Source of the DNA: Candidatus Tisiphia endosymbiont of Nedyus quadrimaculatus
GTDB taxonomy: Bacteria; Pseudomonadota; Alphaproteobacteria; Rickettsiales; Rickettsiaceae
Direction: 5' to 3'
Assembly: GCF_964059235.1 (NCBI RefSeq)
Contig: NZ_OZ060452.1
Location: 310,001 to 374,000, forward strand
Length of the DNA stretch: 64,000 nucleotides
The stretch's first letter is position 1. Every line of letters begins with the position of its first letter. The position numbers were made by a program, and so were the translations under genes. Under the pieces are notes generated by a model that did no database searches, was not told where the DNA came from, and saw only the letters and a program-made list of their open reading frames with translations. Shown one piece after another: positions 8,803-18,411 of the stretch.

Positions 8803-10602
8803 ATGGCAAAAACAGGTAAAAAAGAAAATAAGGTAAGGTTATTTAATATTAATGGTCATGTAGGTCAAGAGACTCAGCAGAATATTATAGTGGCTAATTT
8901 TGACTTAAACATACCAACTAGGGAACTTAAATATAACATTCAAAATGGCAAACTAAATAAGGATAATATAATAAGTGAAATATTGCATGAAGTTAAACAA
9001 GGAGAAACGCCTATACTTAATATTCAATATAATTCAAACATGGAAAAACCTATAATTGATACAAATGATTTAGCAGCATTAAAAAAATCAGGTGTTCAAA
9101 CTTGTTTTACCTTTGGTAATTATAATGCATATAATCAAACTTTGCCATATTATAACTACTGGCCACCTCTTCTTGCACAGGCCAATCACGTGTTTTTTGC
9201 CAATGCTAACGACCAAATTAGGGCTGTGGCTGAAAAGCATGTAGTACAAGAAAAAACTTCGCACATCCAATCTATGCAAGTTAGCAATTTAATAGAGTCG
9301 GAAATTCTAAAAAGACCTCCTAACATATTAGTGTCAGGGAAATTGCCTAATAAAGAAAGATTGACTGAGGTTATGTTTGCTGCAAAAGAACTAGGAAAAA
9401 ATACTAGAGTTATAGTAGCCAGCAATCCTTCATCTGTAGATGATATGGCTAGTATTATTGCGACCAAATTTGGTATCAACGACCAAAACCAACAATTAGG
9501 TATTAAGCTAGAAGTTGAGGAAATTTTAAAAGATAAAATTGGTGGAGCTAAAAAACTAGAAAATTATATATCACAATTATCTCAACAATTCCAAAAAGAT
9601 CTTAATATAGCAGAAATAAACCCTGTTGATATATATTTTGACCTATCTGATCCATTGAGACTTCAGAATATTGCCAAACAGGCTAAATATACTATAACTC
9701 AAGGAGGCTCGGTCGAAAATTTAACTAATGGCTGTATCCCATTAGCTCAAGGTCATGGGAAAAGGGCTGATATTGTTGCTGAAGTTAAGCAAAGGGAAGC
9801 TGTTCCTGGCATTAACAGCTTAACTATTAAGGATATGCAAGAGAATTTAAATGAGTATAAACAAGAAAATGCTAAAAGAATTACCAATACCCTTCAGCAA
9901 GTGGCAGATGAAAGGGGGGTATCAACTAGACAAAATGAGGTAGAACATTCATTGCCTGAGGGTAGCAAATTAACTAAACTAGATTATTTATATGACGAAG
10001 ATGATATTGGCAATGTATTAAAAGCGTCTGTAGATCAAACAAAGGTTTCTATTATTACTCATGCTTCTATAGGAGAAGAAAGTTTATTAAAGGAAACTCT
10101 TTATAAAGCTGTGTATAGTGATTTAATAGTAGATAACAAGGAAGCGGTTATTATACCCCTTAACACTGGACACGAACATTGGGTTAGTTTAGCAATCACT
10201 AAAGACAACGAGGGAGGTATAGTGTTTACCTATAATGATCCTATGGGAACAGATATAGACACAAGAGTGGATTTAGTAGATATGGTTAAAAAAGTTTGTC
10301 CTGATGCTAAAATAGTAGATTTACACACTGAGCAACAACAAAATGATAAAGATTGTGGGGCTTTCGTTGTGGATAATTTAATTAAAATGGCAAAAGGCGA
10401 GGCAATTCTTACCACTGAAGAATCTAAAAACATAGGAACAACATTACGCCAAGCTCATGCAAAAACAATGGATCTTGAAAAAGCCAAGCAAAAAGTTAAT
10501 ACCATTAGAAAATCGATGAATACCTATCCATCTCGTCCTACTACATCTCCTCCTGCTATTAGGAACAATAGCCGTCCTAGGGAAGTTAGTCCTATCAGAT
10601 AG
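8803..10602 (+). CDS. Ulp1-like (C48) cysteine protease, probable secreted effector
   Basis: The C-terminal third has the full Ulp1/SENP (deSUMOylase/deubiquitinase) catalytic set: H459-W460 in GHEHWV, D479 in YNDPMG, oxyanion Q512 and nucleophile C518 in QQQNDKDCGAFVVDN. The first 380 residues form a separate domain. Segments such as LVSGKLPNKERLTEVMFAAK and TITQGGSVENLTNGCIPLAQ are reminiscent of a GT-B glycosyltransferase-like fold, which is only a suggestion. The last 30 residues are Pro/Ser/Arg-rich and basic, as in many type IV-secreted effectors. No signal peptide is seen. I chose ATG 8803 (599 aa) because GGAG lies 7 nt upstream; an ATG at 8740 adds 21 poorly supported residues. Its stop directly abuts the stop of dusB. 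Confidence 0.8.
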   Translation: MAKTGKKENKVRLFNINGHVGQETQQNIIVANFDLNIPTRELKYNIQNGKLNKDNIISEILHEVKQGETPILNIQYNSNMEKPIIDTNDLAALKKSGVQTCFTFGNYNAYNQTLPYYNYWPPLLAQANHVFFANANDQIRAVAEKHVVQEKTSHIQSMQVSNLIESEILKRPPNILVSGKLPNKERLTEVMFAAKELGKNTRVIVASNPSSVDDMASIIATKFGINDQNQQLGIKLEVEEILKDKIGGAKKLENYISQLSQQFQKDLNIAEINPVDIYFDLSDPLRLQNIAKQAKYTITQGGSVENLTNGCIPLAQGHGKRADIVAEVKQREAVPGINSLTIKDMQENLNEYKQENAKRITNTLQQVADERGVSTRQNEVEHSLPEGSKLTKLDYLYDEDDIGNVLKASVDQTKVSIITHASIGEESLLKETLYKAVYSDLIVDNKEAVIIPLNTGHEHWVSLAITKDNEGGIVFTYNDPMGTDIDTRVDLVDMVKKVCPDAKIVDLHTEQQQNDKDCGAFVVDNLIKMAKGEAILTTEESKNIGTTLRQAHAKTMDLEKAKQKVNTIRKSMNTYPSRPTTSPPAIRNNSRPREVSPIR

Positions 10603-11595
10603 CTAGAGTTTTGGGGTCACGATGTTAAAAGAATTTCCATAAAATTCCATGATCTTTTCTTTAACCTGAATTGGATCAGTCATCATATTAACCCCTCCTC
10701 TAAATTCAGCTGAGTTTGCTAAACCACTACTATACCAACCTATATGTTTTCTAGCTAGCTGAACACCTGTATCATTTCCATAATACTCTAACATAGCATC
10801 ATAATGACTCAGTATTATTTCTAGCTGCTCTGCTATTGAAGGTGGCGGGAGTTCTTCTCCAGTTTTAAGATAATGTGCTATTTGAGAAATAAACCATGGT
10901 CTACCATATACTCCCCGACCAACCATTATGCCATCAGCACCTGATTTTTGTAAGCATTCCTTGGCTTTAGACAAAGAAGTAATATCTCCATTAGCGATAA
11001 CTGGAATCCTCACCACATCTTTAACTTGCCTTATAAACTCCCAATCTGCTTGACCTGAATAAAACTGGCATCTTGTTCTGCCATGAATAGTGATCATTTG
11101 CACTCCAACATCATAGGCTATTTTTGCTAAATTTGGAGCATTTTTAGTTTGATCATCCCAACCAGTCCGCATTTTTAAAGTTACTGGGATTTTGACAGAT
11201 TTTACCGTAGTTTCTAAAATTTTTGCAGCTAATTTCTCATCTCTCATTAAAGCTGAACCAGAATATCCTCCTACTACTTTCTTAGCTGGACAACCAAAGT
11301 TTAAATCAATAATCTTTGCCCCCATATCCTCATTCATTCTAGCTGATTCTGCTATTATATCAGGTTCGCACCCAGCAATCTGTACACATGAACCAGTAGC
11401 ATCGTCCCCAATAATCGCACATCTTTGCAAAGATTGTCTTGTTTCAATAATCATCGCTCTACTTGCTACCATTTCAGAAACGACAAGTCCTGCACCAAAT
11501 TTTTTCACTAACTTTCTAAATGGTAGATCAGTAACACCAGACATTGGAGCTAATATCACCGGATGAGGTAGCTGAATATTGCCTATTTTTATCAT
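10603..11595 (-). CDS. dusB: tRNA-dihydrouridine synthase (DusB-like)
   Basis: An FMN-dependent TIM-barrel enzyme that reduces uridines to dihydrouridine in tRNA D-loops. At 330 residues it has normal length and carries LAPMSGVTDLPFRKL near the N-terminus, the catalytic cysteine C102 in NFGCPAKKVVGGYSGSALM, the TIHGRTR motif and NGDI. No neighbour such as fis or ntr genes is present. It converges exactly on the Ulp1-like gene with no spacer (TAGCTA). Confidence 0.92.
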   Translation of the reverse strand: MIKIGNIQLPHPVILAPMSGVTDLPFRKLVKKFGAGLVVSEMVASRAMIIETRQSLQRCAIIGDDATGSCVQIAGCEPDIIAESARMNEDMGAKIIDLNFGCPAKKVVGGYSGSALMRDEKLAAKILETTVKSVKIPVTLKMRTGWDDQTKNAPNLAKIAYDVGVQMITIHGRTRCQFYSGQADWEFIRQVKDVVRIPVIANGDITSLSKAKECLQKSGADGIMVGRGVYGRPWFISQIAHYLKTGEELPPPSIAEQLEIILSHYDAMLEYYGNDTGVQLARKHIGWYSSGLANSAEFRGGVNMMTDPIQVKEKIMEFYGNSFNIVTPKL

Positions 11596-11617
11596 AAATA
11601 TATTGTAATTGCTTAAC

Positions 11618-11797
11618 TAACCTGAGTTCGATGTAAGACATCTATATTAATAGTCTCGATGTCCTGCTAAAGTATATATCTTAAAAATGATCAACTGTCC
11701 TATTAGGCTATTTCTTTAGCCCCCTGCTTTCGTAGGGGTGACATCGTTCGCAGTTGATGCTTAACAATGTAACTTGTTACATCGATACTTGAGGTTA
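11618..11797. repeat. C-family palindromic element, copy C2
   Basis: 180 bp between TAACCTGAGTTCGATGTAAG and CTTGTTACATCGATACTTGAGGTTA. The inner part contains TAGCCCCCTGCTTTCGTAGGGGTGACAT, split here as CCCCTGCTTTCGTAGGGG plus TGACAT. It occupies most of the 339-bp gap between dusB and ybeY, in which no other feature is seen. Confidence 0.75.
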
Positions 11798-11934
11798 ACT
11801 AGTTAATAGTAATTATTATAAACTATTTAACAAGATACCACAAACTAATGCTACCACTAAGAAAAATTTTTGGTATTATCTGCAAGATATTGTTATATAA
11901 TATTATTGAGCATTTTCAGCCAAGAAACTATATC

Positions 11935-12432
11935 ATGAAAATCAATGTAGAGATTATTCGAACTTGTCAAGATTGGAAAAATCAAAAATTTATCAATAAA
12001 CTATTAGTGAAGAAGGTTATTGGTGCTATACTAAGTAAATATAAGAATTTTAAGGGAGTTGCAGAGTTTGAGTTAGCAATATTACTGACTAATAATAATG
12101 AAATGTTAAATTTGAATAGCCAATTTCGTGGCAAAGCAAAAGCTACAAATGTACTATCATTTCCTGATATAGAATTAGACTTTCGGCATTTACTTGAATT
12201 TACTCCTAATGTACATTATATGTATTTGGGGGACATAGCTTTTGGCTATGAAATAATTCAAAGCGAAGCTATAAGTCAAAATAAAGCCTTTGGGGATCAT
12301 TTTATCCATCTTTTGGTACATAGTATTTTACATTTACTTGGCTTCGATCACCAAGATGACGAGGAAGCAGATATTATGGAAAATTTAGAAATAGAGATAT
12401 TAAAGGGTTTTGCTATTGCCTCCCCATATTAG
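11935..12432 (+). CDS. ybeY: Endoribonuclease YbeY (rRNA maturation factor)
   Basis: A zinc-dependent RNase involved in 16S rRNA 3'-end maturation and 70S quality control. The metal site H129-x3-H133-x5-H139 is visible in HSILHLLGFDH, with the FRGKAKATNVLSFP segment before it. I start at ATG 11935 (165 aa, family-typical). An in-frame ATG at 11848 would add 29 hydrophobic residues unlike the family. It precedes tlyC and an ABC-F gene on the same strand, the common ybeY-corC arrangement. Confidence 0.92.
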   Translation: MKINVEIIRTCQDWKNQKFINKLLVKKVIGAILSKYKNFKGVAEFELAILLTNNNEMLNLNSQFRGKAKATNVLSFPDIELDFRHLLEFTPNVHYMYLGDIAFGYEIIQSEAISQNKAFGDHFIHLLVHSILHLLGFDHQDDEEADIMENLEIEILKGFAIASPY

Positions 12433-12489
12433 GTTCTGTCCACTTCTTCGAAAAAAGAAAACCTTACATCTATTAATTCTAAAAGGGCT

Positions 12490-13371
12490 ATGCTGAAAAA
12501 TCCTTCAAAAATTGTTGCTCTTAAATCTTTTTTCTCTCGGCTGTTTTCCAAAGAGAAGCTAGAGGATAATTTTTATGATGTAATTAAAAAGCTAAAATCT
12601 AACAGTAAAAAAATGACGTTAGAAGAAAAAAAGATTTTTATGAATCTTCTGAAATTTGGTCATAAAACTGTAGAAGATGTAATGATCCCTAGATCTGATA
12701 TTAAGGCAGTAAAATTAACTGCCAGTATAGATGAGTTAAGCCAAATGCTTAATAGCAAAATACCTAATACTAGAACATTAGTTTATGATGAAACTTTGGA
12801 TAATATAGTTGGCTTTATTCATATAAAAGACTTGTTCAAGATCCTTGTTACTAAGCAACTTATTACAAATCAAGAGTTGCAGCTAAAAAAAATAATTCGT
12901 AAACCTATCATCTCTGCTCCTTCAATGAAATTGATAGATTTACTAGCAAAAATGCGAAGAGATCGTGTGCAGATCTCGATAGTTGTGGATGAATATGGTG
13001 GAACTGACGGTATTGTAACCATGGAAGATATTATGGAGGAGATAGTTGGTAGAATAGATGATGAGCCTGATAAGAAATCAGATAATGATAGTTTCAGAAT
13101 TATCAATAATAATACAATTTTATCAAATGCTCGAGTGAAAGTTGAGGATCTCGAATTAGCTCTTGGTGTGAAACTAAAACTCCAAGATGATGAATTCGAT
13201 ACAATTGGTGGCCTAGTCTTAGCAAAAGTAGGTAATGTGCCTTTGGTTGGTACTAAAATTGATATTGAGCAACAGGTTGAACTTGAAGTGATTGATGCAA
13301 GCCCAAGATCACTTAAGCAAGTTAAGCTGCGATTAAAAAATGGGACAATATTACCTGATAATACTTTATGA
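12490..13371 (+). CDS. tlyC: TlyC/CorC-like CBS-domain protein
   Basis: 293 residues with two CBS domains (about 60-185), including [11 protein letters not shown] and [29 protein letters not shown] CorC/HlyC transporter-associated domain follows (about 200-285, [11 protein letters not shown]). No DUF21 membrane domain is present, so it is the soluble short form. The rickettsial TlyC has been described as a haemolysin involved in phagosome escape, whereas CorC relatives act in Mg/Co efflux; sequence alone does not decide. It overlaps the next gene by 4 bp (ATGA). Confidence 0.88.
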   Translation: MLKNPSKIVALKSFFSRLFSKEKLEDNFYDVIKKLKSNSKKMTLEEKKIFMNLLKFGHKTVEDVMIPRSDIKAVKLTASIDELSQMLNSKIPNTRTLVYDETLDNIVGFIHIKDLFKILVTKQLITNQELQLKKIIRKPIISAPSMKLIDLLAKMRRDRVQISIVVDEYGGTDGIVTMEDIMEEIVGRIDDEPDKKSDNDSFRIINNNTILSNARVKVEDLELALGVKLKLQDDEFDTIGGLVLAKVGNVPLVGTKIDIEQQVELEVIDASPRSLKQVKLRLKNGTILPDNTL

Positions 13372-15029
13372 TTATTACAACTAATTTAGCCATGAGCTAT
13401 GGTGCAAAAATATTATTTACTGATGTAAGCCTGCATATTAAGAAAGGTAATAGGTATGGGCTTGTTGGAGCAAATGGTGCTGGTAAATCTACTTTTTTTA
13501 AAGTTTTAATCAAAGAAGAGGAAGCAAGTATTGGTGAAGTCAATATACTTAAGAATGCTCGTGTTGGTTGCTTGAAACAAGACCAGTTTCTTTATGAAAA
13601 TACTTCAATTATTAACACTGTTATTGCTGGTAGGAATGAATTATGGCAAGCTTTGCAAGAAAAGGAAGAATTACTAGAAAAATCTCAATGTAATGATCAA
13701 TGTGATGAGGAAATCGGTTATCGCTTAGGTGAGTTGGAAGAAATTATAGCTGACAATGATGGATATATATCAGAAATTTTTGCAGTTGAGTTACTGCTTG
13801 GTTTAGGAATACAAGAAAAATATCATTATCAGCCTTTATCCGTTTTATCCGGGGGTTATAAACTTAGGGTGTTATTGGCACAAAGTTTATTCAATAATCC
13901 TGATATATTGTTACTTGATGAACCAACAAACCATCTTGATATAGTCTCAATTTATTGGCTAGAAAATTATCTAAAACAGAAATTCAAAGGTGCTTTGGTA
14001 TTTATTTCACACGATCTTGCTTTTCTTAATAATATTTCTACACATATTCTTGATATAGATTATGGTACTATCAAGACTTATACTGGTAATTATGATATTT
14101 TTGTTCGTGATAAACAGTTGGTTACCGAACAAAAACTTAAAGAATTCTCTCATTTAGAGAAAAAAATTGCTACTATGCAGAGTTTCGTTGACCGGTTTAG
14201 AGCGTTGGCCACTAGAGCTAGACAGGCTGCATCCCGAGAAAAACAAATAGAAAAAATGGAATTACCTGATATCCAAAAAAGTTCACGTGTTAGCCCATAT
14301 TTTAATTTTAAGCAAAAAAGGCCATCTGGAAAATTAGCGTTAAAAGTTCAGGGTATTTCTAAAAGCTACGAGGATAAAAAAATATTAAATAATGTGAATT
14401 TTACTGTCTCGCGTGCGGAAAAAATTGTTATTATTGGCCCAAATGGTATTGGTAAATCCACTTTATTAAAAATTCTTCTTGATAAAACACTTGCAGATTT
14501 AGGAAGTTATGAATGGGGATATGAAACTCAAATTTCCTATTTTGCTCAGGATCATCATGAATTGCTAAATGAAAGTATGAGTGTTATTGATTGGTTATCC
14601 AACCAAATACCTACTGAAAGTGATAATGTGCTACGTAGTGTACTAGGTCAATTATTATTCAGTAAAGATGAAGTAAGCAAGAATATTCTAAATTTAAGTG
14701 GAGGGGAAGGAGCACGTTTATTACTAGCAAAAATTATATTGGAAGAAAGTAACATATTGGTACTAGATGAGCCAACTAATCACTTAGATATTGAATCTAA
14801 GGATATGTTAAAAAAAGCTCTAATTAACTACCAAGGAACTCTAATATTAGTAACTCATGATCGAGATTTTGCTAGCAACATAGCCACAAGGATTATTGCT
14901 CTATCCCACCGAACTATCACTGATTTTAAAGGTAAATATCAGGAATATTTGCATAAGTATGGTAATGATTATTTGGATAGTAGTTGGGTGTTGGCAAATA
15001 AGGGAGAAAAATACCCCAATTCGGGATAA
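13368..15029 (+). CDS. ABC-F family ATPase (Uup/YbiT-like translation factor)
   Basis: 553 residues with two ATP-binding cassettes joined by a charged linker and without membrane segments. Walker A motifs are GANGAGKS (34-41) and GPNGIGKS. Signatures are LSGGYKLR and LSGGEGAR. Both Walker B regions end in [11 protein letters not shown] or [15 protein letters not shown] proteins act on the ribosomal E site or in antibiotic protection. The subfamily (Uup, YbiT or Ettα-like) is unresolved. The last codons (NSG-stop) lie inside the palindrome at 15016-15057. Confidence 0.9.
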   Translation: MIITTNLAMSYGAKILFTDVSLHIKKGNRYGLVGANGAGKSTFFKVLIKEEEASIGEVNILKNARVGCLKQDQFLYENTSIINTVIAGRNELWQALQEKEELLEKSQCNDQCDEEIGYRLGELEEIIADNDGYISEIFAVELLLGLGIQEKYHYQPLSVLSGGYKLRVLLAQSLFNNPDILLLDEPTNHLDIVSIYWLENYLKQKFKGALVFISHDLAFLNNISTHILDIDYGTIKTYTGNYDIFVRDKQLVTEQKLKEFSHLEKKIATMQSFVDRFRALATRARQAASREKQIEKMELPDIQKSSRVSPYFNFKQKRPSGKLALKVQGISKSYEDKKILNNVNFTVSRAEKIVIIGPNGIGKSTLLKILLDKTLADLGSYEWGYETQISYFAQDHHELLNESMSVIDWLSNQIPTESDNVLRSVLGQLLFSKDEVSKNILNLSGGEGARLLLAKIILEESNILVLDEPTNHLDIESKDMLKKALINYQGTLILVTHDRDFASNIATRIIALSHRTITDFKGKYQEYLHKYGNDYLDSSWVLANKGEKYPNSG

Positions 15030-15057
15030 GAATTAGTTAATTCTTATCCCGAATTGG
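15016..15057. terminator. Perfect 20-bp stem palindrome overlapping the ABC-F stop codon
   Basis: CCAATTCGGGATAAGAATTA (15016-15035) and its exact reverse complement (15038-15057) leave a 2-nt loop. The stop codon TAA of the ABC-F gene (15027-15029) is inside the left arm. A closely related palindrome lies at 62840-62875. It could act as a transcription terminator, but there is no T-run, and its recurrence suggests a dispersed repeat that has been co-opted. Confidence 0.6.
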
Positions 15058-15074
15058 CGTGAAATAGTATGGTA

Positions 15075-15220
15075 TACTGCTCATAAATGAAGAGTTGGTA
15101 GACGAAGATCAAAATCAACAAGTGCTAGGAGTGTCCAAGCCGAGGAGCGCAGCGTACACTAGTACGTGAGTACCGCAGGTCTTGGACAACGACAACGCAA
15201 TTGTTGATTTTCATCGAGTA
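15075..15220. repeat. A-family palindromic element, copy A2 (TA-flanked)
   Basis: 146 bp, starting TACTGCTCATAAATGAAGAG and ending CATCGAGTA, with TA at 15073-15074 and 15221-15222. It is nearly identical to the copy in istB at 35998-36137. It lies between the ABC-F gene and rsfS, where it could influence read-through. Confidence 0.82.
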
Positions 15221-15254
15221 TAACCTCAGATTACTTTAGCAATTGGAGATAATT

Positions 15255-15584
15255 ATGATAGAAAATACCGAACTATTGAAAGAGTTTATGGTTAAATGTT
15301 TAGAAGAAAAAAAAGCAGAAGATATACTAGTAATAGATATAAGACAAAAAACTACATTAGCTGAATATATTATTTTTGCAAGCGGGCGTTCAACTAAAAA
15401 TGTTGGAGCAATTGCTGAATATTTAGCTTTAGAGTTAAAACATCAAGCTAATATCGATACTAATATTGAAGGGCTTGGAACATCTGAATGGGTATTAATA
15501 GATGCTGGAAATGTATTAATTAATATTTTCTATCCAGAAACTAGAGAGTATTTTAAGTTGGAAGAGATGTGGAGCAAAAAATAA
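15255..15584 (+). CDS. rsfS: Ribosomal silencing factor RsfS
   Basis: About 109 residues matching the RsfS/Iojap family: AEDILVIDIRQKTTLAEYIIFASGRS, then EGLGTSEWVLIDAGNVLINIFYPETREYFKLEEMW. RsfS binds L14 on the 50S subunit and blocks subunit joining when nutrients are scarce. ATG 15255 is preferred because GGAG lies 6 nt upstream; a TTG at 15243 would place the ribosome site inside the gene. Confidence 0.92.
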   Translation: MIENTELLKEFMVKCLEEKKAEDILVIDIRQKTTLAEYIIFASGRSTKNVGAIAEYLALELKHQANIDTNIEGLGTSEWVLIDAGNVLINIFYPETREYFKLEEMWSKK

Positions 15585-15667
15585 ATTAAAAATATTAGAT
15601 TTTTTACTGAAAACTACTTAGTGTATTTAAAAAATAATGTATTAATACTTCTGGGGAAAAGGTGTAA

Positions 15668-17395
15668 ATGGAAGAGCATATTCTTATCAATATTATAATT
15701 TTAATAGGAACAGCTGTATTTGTTGTAGCAATACTTAAACGCCTTAATCTAAGCCCTGTTTTGGGTTATTTAATTGCAGGAGCAGTAATTGGAGACCATG
15801 GATTTAAGATTGTAACATATGATCAAACAAAATTACTAGGAGAATTAGGAGTAGTTTTTTTACTTTTTGCTATAGGTTTAGAATTATCTTTTGAAAGATT
15901 AAAGGTAATGAGGCGGTATGTATTTGGTCTTGGCTCACTACAAGTGTTAACTACAGCTATAGTAATTGCTGCCGTTGTTGTATTAATTAGCGGTAATAGT
16001 AGTGCTGCCATTATTATTGGAGGTGGTCTTGCTTTATCCTCAACTGCCCTTGTTATGCAAGTTATTGAGGAAAGTCGTAGCCAATCAACTCAACTAGGTC
16101 GTATATCCCTAGCTATCTTGTTATTACAAGATTTAGCAGTTGTGCCATTGCTAGTTATGGTACCACTGTTTGCTAGCGATAGTAAAGATTCGTTAGCGAT
16201 AGCTCTAGGAACAGCTTTGCTTAAGGCTATCATAGCGCTATTTGCAATATTTGTTGCAGGTAGAGTATTACTAAGACCTTTATTTGGGTTAATTTCATCA
16301 GACAATGGTGATATAAACGAGCTACCAATTTCCATGACTTTATTGGTAGTTCTATCTGCAGCTTGGGCCACGGAATATTTTGGTTTATCACTTGCTTTAG
16401 GAGCTTTTGTTGCAGGTGTTTTGGTTGCAGAAACAGAATTTCGGTTGCAAGCTGAAGAAAGTATATACCCTTTCAAAAGCTTATTGCTAGGACTATTTTT
16501 TATGAGCGTTGGAATGAATATTGACGCTCAAGAAATATACGCTCAAATATCAACTATACTAACTTGTTCTATTGCCTTGATTGTAGTAAAAACGCTAATT
16601 ATTGCCGCCTCTTGCATTTTATTTGGTTTTAATAAAGGAGTAGCCTTGCATGCAGGTTTATTATTATCACAAGGTGGAGAATTTGCTTTTATCTTATTCG
16701 GTCTTGGTAAAGAAACTCAAGTTATTAGAGAGAGTACTGCTAATGTTCTGTTGTTAGTGGTGACATGTACTATGGCACTAACTCCATTACTGGCAATTTT
16801 AGGAAAAAAACTTGCTGAAAGACTTGATAAACAACTTGGCAAGACTCCAATACAAATTATAGAACTTGGAGCAAGAGATTTAACAAACCATATAATAATT
16901 GCCGGTTTTGGTAGTGTTGGTAGAATGGTAGCATTAGTACTGGAAGCTGAAGGAATCAATTATATAGCACTAGATGTTAATGACGAGATTGTAAAAGCAG
17001 AAACAGCTAATGGATTTCCAGTTTTTAAAGGAGATGTATCACAGATTGATACGCTAAAAGCTGTGGGAGCAGAAAGGATTTTAACTCTAGTACTTACAAT
17101 GAATAATAGTGTTACTATCAAAAAATCTCTTCGAACAATTTCAAGTCATTTTCCAGATCTTGAAGTTATTGTCAGATTAAAAAATCTAGAGAAGGCTAGA
17201 GAATTTTATGATGCTGGAGCAACAACAATCATACCAGAAAATTATGAGACGGGGTTACAGCTTGGTGGAACAATTTTAAAATTTATTGGTCTTAGTGAAT
17301 ATGAAATAAATCGTATCAAAGGGCAATTTAGATCAGGTAATTATGTAATAGCTAAACGAGATGATGCTTTGCGTGAATTAGAAGAGAATGATTAA
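15668..17395 (+). CDS. Kef-type monovalent cation:proton antiporter (CPA2)
   Basis: 575 residues. About 12 transmembrane segments occupy 1-385 (LGYLIAGAVIGDHGF, LGVVFLLFAIGLELS, GGLALSSTALVMQ, LLLQDLAVVPLLVMVPL), the Na/H exchanger fold of KefB/KefC and related K+/H+ antiporters. A cytosolic RCK/TrkA-N domain follows from about 405, with GFGSVGRMVA as nucleotide-binding glycine loop. Likely role: K+/H+ or Na+/H+ exchange gated by nucleotide. The SH3-domain gene follows 8 bp downstream. Confidence 0.88.
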   Translation: MEEHILINIIILIGTAVFVVAILKRLNLSPVLGYLIAGAVIGDHGFKIVTYDQTKLLGELGVVFLLFAIGLELSFERLKVMRRYVFGLGSLQVLTTAIVIAAVVVLISGNSSAAIIIGGGLALSSTALVMQVIEESRSQSTQLGRISLAILLLQDLAVVPLLVMVPLFASDSKDSLAIALGTALLKAIIALFAIFVAGRVLLRPLFGLISSDNGDINELPISMTLLVVLSAAWATEYFGLSLALGAFVAGVLVAETEFRLQAEESIYPFKSLLLGLFFMSVGMNIDAQEIYAQISTILTCSIALIVVKTLIIAASCILFGFNKGVALHAGLLLSQGGEFAFILFGLGKETQVIRESTANVLLLVVTCTMALTPLLAILGKKLAERLDKQLGKTPIQIIELGARDLTNHIIIAGFGSVGRMVALVLEAEGINYIALDVNDEIVKAETANGFPVFKGDVSQIDTLKAVGAERILTLVLTMNNSVTIKKSLRTISSHFPDLEVIVRLKNLEKAREFYDAGATTIIPENYETGLQLGGTILKFIGLSEYEINRIKGQFRSGNYVIAKRDDALRELEEND

Positions 17396-17403
17396 GAATA
17401 ACC

Positions 17404-17895
17404 ATGGCAATCAAGTTACTAAAGCAACAGTCATATATTTTGATTATAATCTTGACCATTACACCTTTACTAACAAAAGCTGATAATCAGAAATTACCGA
17501 TACCTAGATTTGCCTCAATAAAGGCTAATGAGGTAAATGCTAGAGTTGGTCCTTCGATAAATACACCTATAGAATGGGTATTTGTTAAAAAAGGTGAACC
17601 AGTAGAAATTATTGCAGAATATGAACAATGGAGGCAAATTCGTGATACAAAAGGAGAAGGAGGCTGGGTACATTCAAGTGTATTGTCCGGTAAAAGATCG
17701 GTGATTGTGGTAAGTCCCGAGTTAGTAGCTCTGACTCGAGTAGCTAATGATCAACATAAAATTGTTGCAAGAGTAAGTAATTATGTCCGTTGCCTACTTA
17801 ATAAATGCAAACAAGATTATTGTCAGGTGTGCTGCAAAAATTATACTGGATGGCTACCTAAAACAGTATTGTGGGGAGTATATAAGGATGAATAA
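17404..17895 (+). CDS. Secreted SH3-domain protein
   Basis: 163 residues with an N-terminal signal peptide (about 1-26, YILIIILTITPLLTKA). Two bacterial SH3-like units follow, the first around ANEVNARVGPSINTPIEWVFVKKGEPVEIIAEYEQW-RQI (written in parts, residues 40-80) and the second around 118-158. Such domains bind peptidoglycan or peptides; a periplasmic wall-associated role is inferred. Five cysteines cluster near residues 132-147. It directly follows the Kef gene. Confidence 0.8.
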   Translation: MAIKLLKQQSYILIIILTITPLLTKADNQKLPIPRFASIKANEVNARVGPSINTPIEWVFVKKGEPVEIIAEYEQWRQIRDTKGEGGWVHSSVLSGKRSVIVVSPELVALTRVANDQHKIVARVSNYVRCLLNKCKQDYCQVCCKNYTGWLPKTVLWGVYKDE

Positions 17896-18411
17896 TATAC
17901 CTCTTGCATAATTCTACTTCTGCTGGTAATTTGGACAATGATCCGCTACCCGAATCCTCATGTATACTAGAGTACGCTGCGGTTTGCAGTAAAGTATTTC
18001 TTGCAAATTCCCTAACATAAGCAAGTTTCGAAAGATATCTATTACAATTTACACTAGTGAATTATTGGATATTGTTTTTATAGATGATAAACTGTAATTT
18101 AACCTCAGTTCGATGTAAGAATAATTATTATTCTCTGCACGCTTGATGTCATCCCTGCGAAGGCAGGGATCTAAAAATGTTTAAGCACTTAATCCTTGCT
18201 ACTTCTTTAGACCCCTGCCTACGCAGGGGTGACATCACCCACAATAGAGATGATACTAGGTCTAGTATTAACTTGTTACATCGAATTGAGGTTAATTTAT
18301 ACAACAAGATTAGAAAATATGCATCTTTTTAAAAATAAAAAGTAGTAAATGCTTTAAACTGTTAAAATTTTAGTTTAAAATAACTTTATAATTAAAATAT
18401 TATGGTTTCTT
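17896..18411. other. Gene-free interval with two repeat types
   Basis: Contains a piece starting ACCTCTTGCATAATT (17900-17914) whose partner arm GCAAATTCCCTAACATAAGC lies near 18004-18023; both parts recur fused at 28970-29000 downstream of rmuC. The C3 element (18100-18294) follows, then about 115 bp of AT-rich DNA before the HD gene. No gene is seen. Confidence 0.6.
18100..18294. repeat. C-family palindromic element, copy C3
   Basis: 195 bp from TAACCTCAGTTCGATGTAAG to TTACATCGAATTGAGGTTA, flanked by TT and AA so that TTAA occurs at both ends. The cargo holds GTCATCCCTGCGAAGGCAGG and CCCCTGCCTACGCAGGGG arms in opposite orientation, forming a large imperfect hairpin. Confidence 0.78.

Noticed and set aside
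15243-15254. TTG start for rsfS
   Set aside because: It would put the GGAG ribosome site inside the gene; ATG 15255 is well placed.
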